Of a stretch of DNA of 64,000 bases, positions 54,651 to 64,000 are shown in pieces; within the stretch, counting starts at the first letter, position 1; each line of letters opens with the position of its first letter. The notes beneath the pieces are model-generated. The model saw only the letters and a program-made list of their open reading frames with translations, made no database searches and had not been told where the DNA came from. The position numbers and the translations under genes were made by a program. Source of the DNA: Cryptomeria japonica (taxonomy: Eukaryota > Streptophyta > Pinopsida > Cupressales > Cupressaceae); NCBI RefSeq assembly GCF_030272615.1, contig NC_081409.1:650038468-650102467 (forward strand). Reading direction: 5' to 3'.

Positions 54651-56842
54651 GTGTATACCTAAGAGTTCTATGAGGGAGATTTTGATTAAGGTGTGAAAGT
54701 ATAGTGTTGTGTTGCACTTTAGGCTAAGTGCAAGGGAAAAAAATCATACTCGGTTGAGTAGGACTCGATGGAGTCTGCGTGGCGCCACATGGCGCCTACA
54801 TGGAGGACAGGTGGCGAGGTAGGCCGAGTCCTACTTGACTGAGTAGGGATAGACCCTACATATACCTGTCGGTTGCACTTAGACCCCCATTTCCACAGTC
54901 CAAAATAGCTAGAGCGAGAGGGGGGCTAAGAAGTCCTTCGACCGAGCAAGGTAGGGCCAAAAGACTTTTTTTTTTCTTTTTTTCTTTTTTTTTTTAATTA
55001 TTTAAATAATATATGTATACTTTTTTAATTTTTTAATAATAATATATGTATATATATTGTTTTAATTTTTTTAAATTAAGGTTGGAGGGATTTCAAAAGC
55101 ATATTTCAACAATAGTAAATACAATCAATGACTTTAAATGGCTTAATTAATGTATTGTCAAATGGAAAATACAACCAAAAAAGCATATTTGATCTATACC
55201 TCCCTGACAACTCACATATCCTCAAGTACAATGATTTGTTTTGGAGTCAACCATATCATGTAAGCCTCATCCTTTATGACAACATTCTCCATTTTCTTTT
55301 CTACTAGCCAAAATTGAGAATATATCTTGTGTGGGTCCAAAGTTAAATATAAACACCACTGCAGTGAGATCCATCTCCCTTACGAATGCAATTACCACTA
55401 ATATAAGAGAATATAATTTACAAACAATCTCTCTAATTACATTCAGGCATCCATGTATACCTTTCAAGAGTGTTGGAGATACATAACATTTACATAAAGA
55501 TTTGTATAGTCAATTGTGCCTTAATCCTAACAAAATTATTTCAAGAACCTTAAGTACTTTGTTGGTTTGAAATGGTGGTTTGTTTAGGAGATCTTTTAGT
55601 TTCATGGAGTACCAAAGAATATCATATTTAATAAAGGTAAGTTTGATAAGCTCATATTTGAGACACCTAGATAATGTCAAGGTTTTGGAAAACCTTACAC
55701 AGAATTGGGAAGTAAATTGGACTATAGATCAACCCATCACCTTAAGATTGATCAACAAAAAGAGAGTGAACCAAATTATTGAGGACTTGTTATTGATGTA
55801 GAATCTAGGATTCAATAATAAAGATAGGAATTTACTTACCATTAATTGAGTTCGCATACGATAACACTAACCGTAAACACACTTCTTATTTCTTCATTGG
55901 AGGTTCGTAAGCAAGTATTGTATGCTTAATAAATAGGAGGACATGGTAGTTGTGGATCCAAATGAACTAGAAAAGATAAAATACCAAACTTAGATTGATT
56001 AGCAATTGGGAAATATAGTGGATCTTAGAAAATTTATAAATGACAAAAAAATATGTCAAAATAGTCATGTATCGGAGAGAGTGTTTCTAATAAATTAGCC
56101 ATTGACAAGCTTGATTAATTTTTGTCTTCCAAACTCGCATCTCACTTTGTGGAACCTTTTGAGATCCTAAAACCCTTTTATGCAATAAGTACTATATAGT
56201 TAGATATGAAAGCATCATATCTAGAAGTTACTTTGCTTGTCACCTATAGGTTAACATCGCCACTAACCCTAATTTGAATTTATAATATATTTCATGCATC
56301 GCTCTCCAAGAAACATGATGTTCATGAGTTCTATGTTCTTGAATAACATGCTTTTCAATTTTAAGATCCAAAAATTATTTTGGTTGTAAAAATATTGAGC
56401 ATGCTTGAGATGCATCAATTTCATTGTGGAATAGTGAGATCTCCTAGTGTAGACATATAAATCTGACCACTTTCCTATAAAAATATTTAATATTTATTTT
56501 AATCCCCTTCCCCCTATTAATTAAATTCTATTTAATTAATTTCTTCGTTTTCATCTATTTGATTAAATAAATTACTCAATTTATTTAATTAAATTCACGT
56601 AAACATTTTCTAGCCTTTAATTAAATAAATCATTTTACTTAATTAATTCTCCTTTCTCCTTTTTAATTAAATTTACACTTAATTAAATTGATCGTTGCAA
56701 ATAAATAAATCTAATTTATTTATAAAATCCCCTCACTTGTATTTATGCAAGTTGCATCTATTTTGGTTGAAATAAAGTAATTTAATTTTAATTAAAATTA
56801 TTTTCCCTCATCCACTTGCATTTTCCTACATCTCCCACTTGC
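54651..56842. other. Unassigned sequence, partly AT-rich
   Basis: An imperfect inverted repeat is at 54748-54844 (separate entry). 54965-55080 is low-complexity T/A. Open frames at 55267-55467 and 55580-55801 have no recognisable domain. From about 56460 the words TTAATTAAAT and AATTAAATAAAT repeat, as in LTRs of some plant elements. Confidence 0.4.
54748..54844. repeat. Imperfect inverted repeat with GGCGCC pair at its centre
   Basis: Left arm ACTCGGTTGAGTAGGACTCG (54748-54767) pairs with CGAGTCCTACTTGACTGAGT (54825-54844) at 17 of 20 positions. Inside lies GGCGCCACATGGCGCC (54781-54796), itself a palindrome. Confidence 0.85.
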
Positions 56843-57184
56843 TGTTGGCAGTGGGCCAGCATCCCTTGTGGGAATTCGTGACATGGTTTAACAACCTCCT
56901 ATGGATTCTAGAAGTCTAGTGGCTATATCGGGCATTGGCAGGTTGATCTTTTGGTGCAACGACAACCACACTTTTAACAAGTGGTATCAGAGCTTGGTCA
57001 TAGGTTTGAATCATGCATGCCACGATGAATGACGCTTGGAGGGGGATTGTTGGCAGTGGGTCAACGTCCCTCACGGGGATTTGCGACATGGTTTAACAAC
57101 CTCCTATGGATTCTATAAGTCTAGTGGTTGTATCGGGCATTGACAGGTCGATCTTTTGGTGCAATGACAACCACACTTGTAACA
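56843..57184 (+). mobile_element. Miniature LTR retrotransposon (TRIM/SMART class), 342 bp, TSD CTTGC
   Basis: Two 137-bp direct repeats, 56843-56979 and 57048-57184, both TGTTGG...TAACA, flank an internal region of only 68 bases. The internal region starts with a primer site TGGTATCAGAGC (56982-56993) and ends with a polypurine tract TTGGAGGGGGAT (57036-57047). CTTGC precedes (56838-56842) and follows (57185-57189) the element. By hand I count about 16 differences between the two LTRs, nearly all transitions. There is no room for a protein, so it must have been mobilised by enzymes of another element; the iMet primer site and TGTTGG ends point to a copia-like helper, which is inference. Confidence 0.95.
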
Positions 57185-58106
57185 CTTGCCTCCTAAACCC
57201 TTCTAAATTCTTCTAATCACTTCCAATTTAACCTAATTCATCTGCTAATAATTGTCACATTCCTAAGCAAAGAGAAGTCACTTCTCAAAGCCTCCAAAGT
57301 CTTCCATCACCATTAAAGGCTTTATGTCTTCAAATGGTTAACCTCTGAAAGTCTTCCAAACCATTAAAGGCTCTTAAATAACCATTTATGGTTAACTCAC
57401 CTTTGACCTTTGGTTAGAGACTTTCCTCTAACTTAACCATCCTTTTGACTCAAGGATCTCATCAAGCATTCATGGCTTTAACCTTGGTTATCCTATTAAC
57501 CCTTGCACAAGAGTTTACCCCTTGGGTAAAAGCTTTATCCAATGGATAACCCTAGCCTAACCTTAACCCTTACCTTCTAGGGTACTCTTCATGTCTTCTT
57601 AGGAATTTAATGCTTTTTGCATCTCATCTCAAGAAACTTCTCGTTGACAATTGTCACCATTTGATTGGTGAAAATTGTAAACATGGATTGGTTAACTTTC
57701 AATCCTAGCCCTTGTTAAGATTATTCAATCTTAACCATCCATTGCCCTATTTTCACTATAAATAGAGCTCTCATTCCTCATTTTCATATCATCCAAGTTT
57801 CATGCATCTACATTATAGTTTAATTTACTAAGCATTTTAGCCTCTATTTGTTAAAACATCATCATAAACATTTAAAAGCATTTCATTTTAATATCATAGA
57901 ATATTCATGCTAGGTTAGTATATCATGTTAGGATAATTTATTAATCTTTTATCATATCATTATCTTCATCATCATAGTTTTAACATATTATATATGTCTT
58001 AGAATGCATTCATGCATATAGATCAAATATCACTCAATCTTGGAGTTGTCATTCTTAAATCATTTGCTCAATGATCTGAGAGCAAAACATTGATTTTAGG
58101 GATCCT
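57185..58106 (+). other. Sequence around the miniature element, LTR-like promoter
   Basis: TATAAATAG at 57757-57765 with C/T-rich sequence after it looks like an LTR U3/R junction. The host sequence of the miniature element is probably an older LTR, but its TG and CA ends could not be set. No gene. Confidence 0.4.
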
Positions 58107-59881
58107 GTGAGATACATGGTGCAGGAGCACCTAGGACTTAGGCTTATAGTCCTTCCACAATTTTGGCTTGTACTGACCTTAGCCAAGTCAGGTTCCTAAT
58201 AATGAATCCATGAGGGTCCAAGGTGTGTTTGTGATGTTTGATTTGAGTCAAGTGTAGGCCTAGTTGAGTTGGTTTTCTTCCTAGGTTTGCACTTTGTGAA
58301 TAGGTTGTAGTTTGAGTAGTTGAAGTGGCCTTATTGATGGTCAAAAGTGGCATAACTTGGTGTGAGCATTAGAGAGGCTTAGAATGGTCTTAGTAATGTT
58401 TAAAAAGTCATGAGTAATGACTTGAAATAGGTTGTTTAGGTGGGAAAAGCAAAATGTGGAAAGTTGTAAAAGTTGTCATGACAACTTTTGTCCTAAAGGA
58501 GCTTAGCGGTGGAGTTAGGGATGACACAATGCCCTAGAATTCCTCCACATGTGGGGAAGACTATTTAAGCCTCCTCTTGCATGGTTACCAAGGTTGGAAG
58601 TTTGATTTTGTATGATTGACAATTCGAAACTACTCATTTTCGGACTGTTGTCGCTGTTTTTAGCTTATTTTTCTTAAAATGTGAATACAAATGGATTGAA
58701 TCCATTGATCCAGTTTTGGATTGTAATTATTTGGTGTGCTCCAGTGTCATTGGTTTCATTTCATGCTTTGTAGTTAGTGCGAGTTTGTACTTTCATTGTT
58801 TTATTTCCAAACAACTAGTTTTGGCTTGTAAATAACAATTTCATCTAAAATGGTTGCCCCATAAAATCCCTTCGTGCTACCATCACGGCCTATTGGGAAA
58901 TGGAAGGAAACCCATTGTATAGTGCATATATGTAGGGAGGATTTTTGGAAGTGGATATTAACATGGTTACCACCTTGTTCTAGGTGAGTCCAGGAGCAAC
59001 CCGGCTAGAGAAGACAGGGTGAAAATTGAGTGCATAGTGCAGAGGTGATTACCAAACCTTGTCCAATCCATTTGGGATGATTCATGAGGTCCATACAGAG
59101 TTTTAGTAGCAAGGAGAAACCTTGACAATTCATCTAGATGCCCAATTCTCAAACTTGACCAATCACTACCGGTTAAAGGCCTAGAAACCCTACCAAACCC
59201 TCATTTTTGGGTTAGGGCGTTGTATGTCAAGTTGGGAAGCCAAAACCAACAAAATCTCTTAGGGTTGGGTGAGTGTTTGAAGAAAAAAAATAAAATTTGT
59301 AGGGTCTTTTGGACCGATTCCCTCAAAACCCTTGAAAACCGGATTTTGGAGGCCTAATAGGGGCTCATTCCTTGTAGCCCTATTTCTAGGCAAATTGGTG
59401 AAATTGGTAAGAAAGATAATGAATGCAAACCACAAATGGACCCAAAATGAATTCATTCCATGGTAAATGCTACCTCCACACCTCTGCAATGACTGACAAC
59501 ATTATGGGGTTGAAATTGACAAGTTGTTGTCAAGTTGGCACAATTGAGCATATTGAAGACACTTTGTGATGATAGGGTTCCTAGTCAAACACTAGTTGCA
59601 AACACATTGGGATTGGCAAAGAGAAATCCCTAAAAGAGATTGAGAAGGACTTGGAGGTCTTGGAGCATAGCTAGACCTGGAGAGGTTGGTGGGATTGAGC
59701 AACACCAACTAGGTGAAGAGTGAGCAAGCTAGGTAGACCCTATCAATAGAGAACAATGGGACACCCCTTGGGAAGTTGAACTAATTCAATTAGTTCATAT
59801 ACTTTCACCAAGAGCCTCATTGGTATGTGGGTTTTATGATCTTGAGTTATTCATTTTGGTCACCATATTTTCTCACATACA
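58107..59881 (+). mobile_element. 5' LTR of a gypsy element (left edge uncertain)
   Basis: The right end CATACA at 59881 is fixed by the primer site after it. The left end is set at TGTGAGATAC because TGTGAG mirrors CTCACA near the right end, which is weak support. A TATA-like CTATTTAAG lies at 58561-58569. Open frames on the minus strand (58144-58353, 59259-59489) have no recognisable product. Confidence 0.5.
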
Positions 59882-59885
59882 TTTC

Positions 59886-59903
59886 TGGCGCCCATCGTGG
59901 GGC
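59886..59903 (+). promoter_or_regulatory. Gypsy-type primer binding site
   Basis: TGGCGCCCATCGTGGGGC, four bases after the LTR, is one change from the TGGCGCCCACCGTGGGGC common in plant Tat/Athila-group elements. Confidence 0.85.
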
Positions 59904-60029
59904 TCATCCCCAAAAATAACATCATTTTGGTCACCCTTTTATCACCTCCAACAAAGCTTGACTTGAGCCACCAACTCCACCAAGAACCCCAATAGAAGAA
60001 GAGGAATTCATTACAGTAAAGATATATCA

Positions 60030-60865
60030 ATGCCCATTGTCACTCGATCTCAAAGAAACAAATAGAAGGAATCACAACCAAAATCAAGCATGGTTCATAG
60101 ACTGACCAATCCTTTTGATGAATATCTAAATATGGGATAAACAAATATCACTGAAGAACTTCTCCAAGAATGTCAAGAGAATGCATCTTTCCAAAAACTC
60201 GTAGAAAGACTTATAGAAGCAGATAAGGAAAAATATCTACTCATGCTAATTAGCAAAGAAGTCAACATTCCTGAGGATTTTGATACATAAAACTTAAGGA
60301 ATATAGATGAGAGAATTTTAAGAACAAGAGGAAGAAACTATGCCTATCAAGAATAACAAAGAGAAGAAGAGGCACATGATCAAGAAAAAATATGCAACCA
60401 AGATCACACCCATGAACAAGACAACACTCATGAACAAGTCCATTCACACAATCAGGACAATCTTAATGAATGAGGGGAAGCTCCCCATCTAAGGACAAAT
60501 GCACCTATGGCTGCTCTTACACAACAACTCCAAACACTTCAAAGATAAATGCAGGACACACAACAAGGAACCATGGTATGATACTCCTTGGACAAAATAT
60601 GTCCTTATCCTTTTGATAGGAGATTGAACATGGTACCTTTTCCCCCAAATTCAGATATACCAAAGTATGAAAAATACGATGGTAAAAGTGATCCTCATGA
60701 TCATGTTCGGGAATTTTGTACCATGAGCTTAGAGTTTTCTCACAACGACACATAATGAGATTATTCCCAAGAAGTTTGGGAGGGAAAACAATGGAGTGCT
60801 TGTCAAAGCTTACACCTTGCATCAGAACATTTGATGAGTTGGTAAACAAATTCATAACACAACAC
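60030..60865 (+). pseudogene. Ty3/gypsy gag, cut by a copia insertion
   Basis: Starts MPIVTRSQRNK at 60030, about 125 bases after the PBS, as is typical for Tat/Athila-type gag. One frame with several stops leads to PYPFDRRLNMVPFPP and KYDGKSDPHDHVREFCTMSL (about 60603-60730; the first K is preceded by Y-E). A two-base deletion near 60752 shifts the frame, after which LFPRSLGGKTMECLSKLTP and FDELVNKFITQHY complete the Retrotrans_gag core. At 60866 the frame ends in a copia LTR. The acidic His/Gln-rich stretch before (60380-60470) is a linker. Confidence 0.85.
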
Positions 60866-62151
60866 TATTAGGATAACCGGTGAACAACTGAGAGAGGGGG
60901 GTGAATCAATTGTTAACAGATTTTAACTTTTAATCCACTTAATAACCTTTAAAAAAAATCAAGTACCGGTAAAGCACATACAGATGCCGGTAGGAACAGA
61001 TACTGGTAAACAACACAACTTAACAATTAAATAGATAATCAATGCAAAACAACCATACCACATAACACCATGATTTTGTATGTGGAAAACCCGGGAAGGG
61101 AAAAACCATGGTGGGAAGCCTACCCACAGTCAGATGATACTTCTGCAGAAAGTATGTGATACAATGAGGGGTCTACACATGCAGGAAGGCACACTGTCTA
61201 GAGTGTACTACTCGTTACAAAAGAGTCTCACTAACTACAGAGAGGCTACAACCATATAAAGATAAATGGACAACAATCCAATAGAGTGAACTGCCAGAAC
61301 TAACATCTACCATGCCTGATAACAGTCTCAGTTAAGCTCAATACTGGAGGCTTTTGACTTCTTCCTTAATCCCAATTCGATCACCTATGATCGACCAAAT
61401 CTCCTTTACATATTATATTACATTCCAAAACTGCAAACACTTCTCCTATTCCCATTCCACACATGCCACGATCTACAATGAAATCTTACATCATTTTATA
61501 CAAACCCTAAGGCCTAAACCAATTAGGTCGGTCACCTAAAAGATATTACAATAAGATCATTACATAGATCCATATTACAATGATATGTCATGTCGGCTTA
61601 AAAGAAAAACAACAATAAAAAATCCATAAATCATCTTGAAACATCTTGGTAACATGTAGAGTACACTTTATCTGATGTCAGTCCATAACCTAGATAGGTA
61701 CCAGACTTATTTTGGGTCCACCACGCCAAGGAAATTTCTTCAAGCAATTGAGCCATGATCAAAGAACATCTTTAGCATCCTGAAATCCATCTAGAAGTTG
61801 CACCAACACCAATTATGCATCCTGTCAAGATTCCTCAGTGAGAGCTCTGTTGGTAAAGCCTTAAACCAATGCCGGTAAAGGTTTACCAAAATGTATGACA
61901 GTATTTGATTACCAAGTCAATATCAACTGACCAAAACATGCTTTAGGAGCATCTACCACATGTAACCAAACATATTCCATAGATCCAAACATGTTAGAAG
62001 TGTCCAACAGATAGTTTCTTTTGCTGGTAACACTAGATCTTCTACCGATAACCAAAACCTGTCTATCGGTAACCAACCATAACAACTAGTGTTGACATCA
62101 ATGACAAAACATCAATGCAACACATAATCAGTTCATCCAATAATGCCAACA
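60866..62151 (-). mobile_element. 3' LTR of a minus-strand copia element
   Basis: Plus-strand left end TATTAGG (a change from TGTTAGG as seen at 63421), right end GCCAACA at 62151, followed by the PPT ATCTCCCCCTTTGG (62152-62165). G-run near 60894 and R/U5 signature at about 61081-61115 agree with the other copia LTRs. It interrupts the gag ending at 60865; the matching right-hand LTR lies outside the window. Confidence 0.85.
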
Positions 62152-62496
62152 ATCTCCCCCTTTGGCATTGATGGGAACACTAGATGTGAAAAACATCTAA
62201 GTACCAAAAAAATGTCAAACAAGTCTCCCCCTGTGGAAGACAACTGATAATCTCTTGAATACCAATAACTCTCCCCCTGTGAATGATATCTCTATAAATT
62301 TCTGCATTTTTTTTACATCACTAGCTCTCCCCCTTTGCCATCAATGCTAGAAATCTAACAAAAAATATCAAAGCAATAATGTAAACCTTTGAATCTCAAA
62401 GCTGACTACTCCCCCTGAGTAGTAGCACCATTCATTAGTGCCAAAATGAATAATATCTTTGACAATGCATGTCAAACTGATGACAAACTACATCAA

Positions 62497-63420
62497 TCAA
62501 GTCTCTGTCGAAGGGGCAGAAACCCCTAACCTGTCTCTCAAATACTCAAATGATTCCTTAGATAGCATTTTAGTGAATATATCTGCAATCTGTTCTTTAG
62601 TGTTCACATAAACCAATTTGACTTCCTTTGCTTCTAACTTGTCCTTCAGAAAGTTATACTTATTGATATATGCTTAGTGTTAGAGTGAAATATCGGATTC
62701 TTAGACATGTCAATAGCTGCAGAGTTATCACAATAGATAACTACCGGTTCACTATAATTTACCTTGATATCCTTCAACATTTGCTTCATCCATGAGACCT
62801 GAGTGCAACTAGTTGCTGCTGCAACATACTCAGCTTCTATAGTAGATAAAGAAATGCATGACTATTTTTTGCTGATCCATGAAACCAGTTTCTTTCCAAG
62901 AAAGAAAGCTCCACAGAAGTGCTTTTCCTGTCATCAGTATCTCTTGCCCAATTTGAGTCAGTATATGCACATAAAGTGAAATCATCATTTTTAGAATACC
63001 ATAAACCATATTCTGTTGTTCCTTGCAAATACTAGAATATCCTCTTTATTGCACATTTGTGATTTTCTTTAGGATTACTTTGATATTTTAAAACAATACT
63101 TACTGCATTCATAATATCTGATCTAGTCTGACTTAGATATAACAGACCACCAATCATAGACTTATACCTTGTCGGATTTACTGGTGTAGAAGTATGCTTG
63201 ATAGATAATTTCTCACTTGTCACCATAGGAGTACTTACCGGTTTGGAATTATCCATACCAAACTTCTTCAACAATTCCCTCAAATACTTAGTTTAACAGA
63301 TAAAAATGCCTTTATCAGTTCGAGTAATCTGCAAACCTAAAAAAAATCCCATCTCACTGATCATGTATATTTAAAATTCATTCTTCATATTGTTAGCAAA
63401 TTCCATGCATAATTTATCTT
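62497..63420 (-). pseudogene. Copia pol C terminus (RT end and RNase H)
   Basis: Read leftwards: KLCMEFANNMKNEF near 63410, FFLGLQITRTDKGIFI, then LLKKFGMDNSKPVSTPMV and YKSMIGGLLYLSQTRSDIMN (63270-63090), connecting to YTDSNWARDTDDRKSTS (about 62970) and the RNase H tail LSKESFEYLRDRLGVSAPST ending at 62497. Several stops and frameshifts (near 63293, 63030, 62915) make it dead. The YVDD motif lay just beyond 63420, where another LTR was inserted. The protein was the reverse transcriptase / RNase H of the element whose LTR is at 60866-62151. Confidence 0.9.
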
Positions 63421-64000
63421 TGTTAGGTCCTGGAGACAACTGAGAGGGGGGGGGGGGGGTGGGGTGAATCAGTTGTCTAATAAATTCAAACCAAAAACCA
63501 CTTAACCAACTTAATGCTTAATACTGGTAAACCAGTTAAGTATGCCGGTAGACAGTGTTAATAGTAAATTTCTATACCGGTAAAGATTAATGCATGAAAC
63601 ATAAATATAAAGTCATCCACAACACATAACACTAATATTTGTACGTGGAATCCTTGTAAGGGGAAAAACCACAGTTGGAAACCTTACCGATAATCAGATG
63701 ATACTACTGCAGATAGTAAGTGTACATAAATGGGGTCTGCACATGCAGAAAGGCCAACAGCCTAGAGCTCACTGCTCAATCACAAAATGGGAGTCACACT
63801 TACTACAGTTGGATGGTTAAATCCAATAAGAATGTACTGCACAAAAATAACATCTTCACATGCTGGATTCAGTACCGGTGTAATGCTGATATGCTTCTAC
63901 AAAAACCTAGCTTCACCTTCAAATGATGTCTTTGTGTATACCTCTGCTTAATCTCGCATATACCTTCACACAATTATTTTTTGCATTCCACATTCGATCT
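63421..64000 (-). mobile_element. Copia LTR, nested insertion running off the window
   Basis: TGTTAGGTCCTGGAGACAAC at 63421 starts abruptly inside the RT coding sequence. The G-run (63446 onward, broken by one T) and the R/U5 signature (about 63642-63685) show a copia LTR in minus orientation, closely related to the one at 60866. The remainder is outside the window. Confidence 0.85.

Overview
The window reads as nuclear DNA of a seed plant, most likely a gymnosperm (conifer-like). It is almost entirely nested, mostly decayed transposable elements: Ty1/copia and Ty3/gypsy LTR elements with plant-type primer binding sites, plant LINEs and a plant hAT transposon. I found no prokaryotic operons and no intact long gene. 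Species is an inference; no marker gene names it.

Layout. 1-5353: a long reverse-transcriptase-less ORF with many stops (636-4214), then an LTR ending at 5333 and a gypsy-type primer binding site. 5354-9468: degenerate leader, a second RT-less ORF (6199-8107), a polypurine tract and a copia-type LTR (8315-9468). 10300-15409: a very large solo LTR (5.1 kb, TSD GAGCC) holding 17 units of a ~177-bp tandem repeat, each with a 43-nt hairpin. 15854-20190: a candidate gypsy LTR with palindromes, a 53-bp tandem repeat and unassigned sequence. 20503-24756: a minus-strand gypsy gag-protease split by a copia-family insertion (21822-23665), with its PBS and 5' LTR. 25060-28136: a complete small non-autonomous LTR element (TSD AAAGT). 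28352-29631: 3' end of a minus-strand LINE. 29888-30138: two exons resembling the 3' end of a MIKC MADS-box gene, the only candidate host gene. 32029-36352: a full-length hAT transposon (8-bp TSD GTCCAATT).

37160-42365: pieces of a plus-strand LINE (ORF1 and endonuclease) separated by an AT-rich block. 42840-44860: copia-family fragment, gypsy RT fragment and a minus-strand LTR. 46731-54645: a nearly complete minus-strand copia element with both LTRs, PBS, PPT and TSD CAATT. 56843-57184: a 342-bp miniature LTR retrotransposon (TRIM/SMART class) with TSD CTTGC. 58107-64000: a plus-strand gypsy element whose gag is cut by a minus-strand copia, itself cut by another copia that runs off the end.

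Five insertions are delimited by matching target-site duplications (10300-15409, 25060-28136, 32029-36352, 46731-54645, 56843-57184). Points most worth following up are the hairpin array in the giant solo LTR, the RT-less ORFs, the miniature element and the MADS-like exons.
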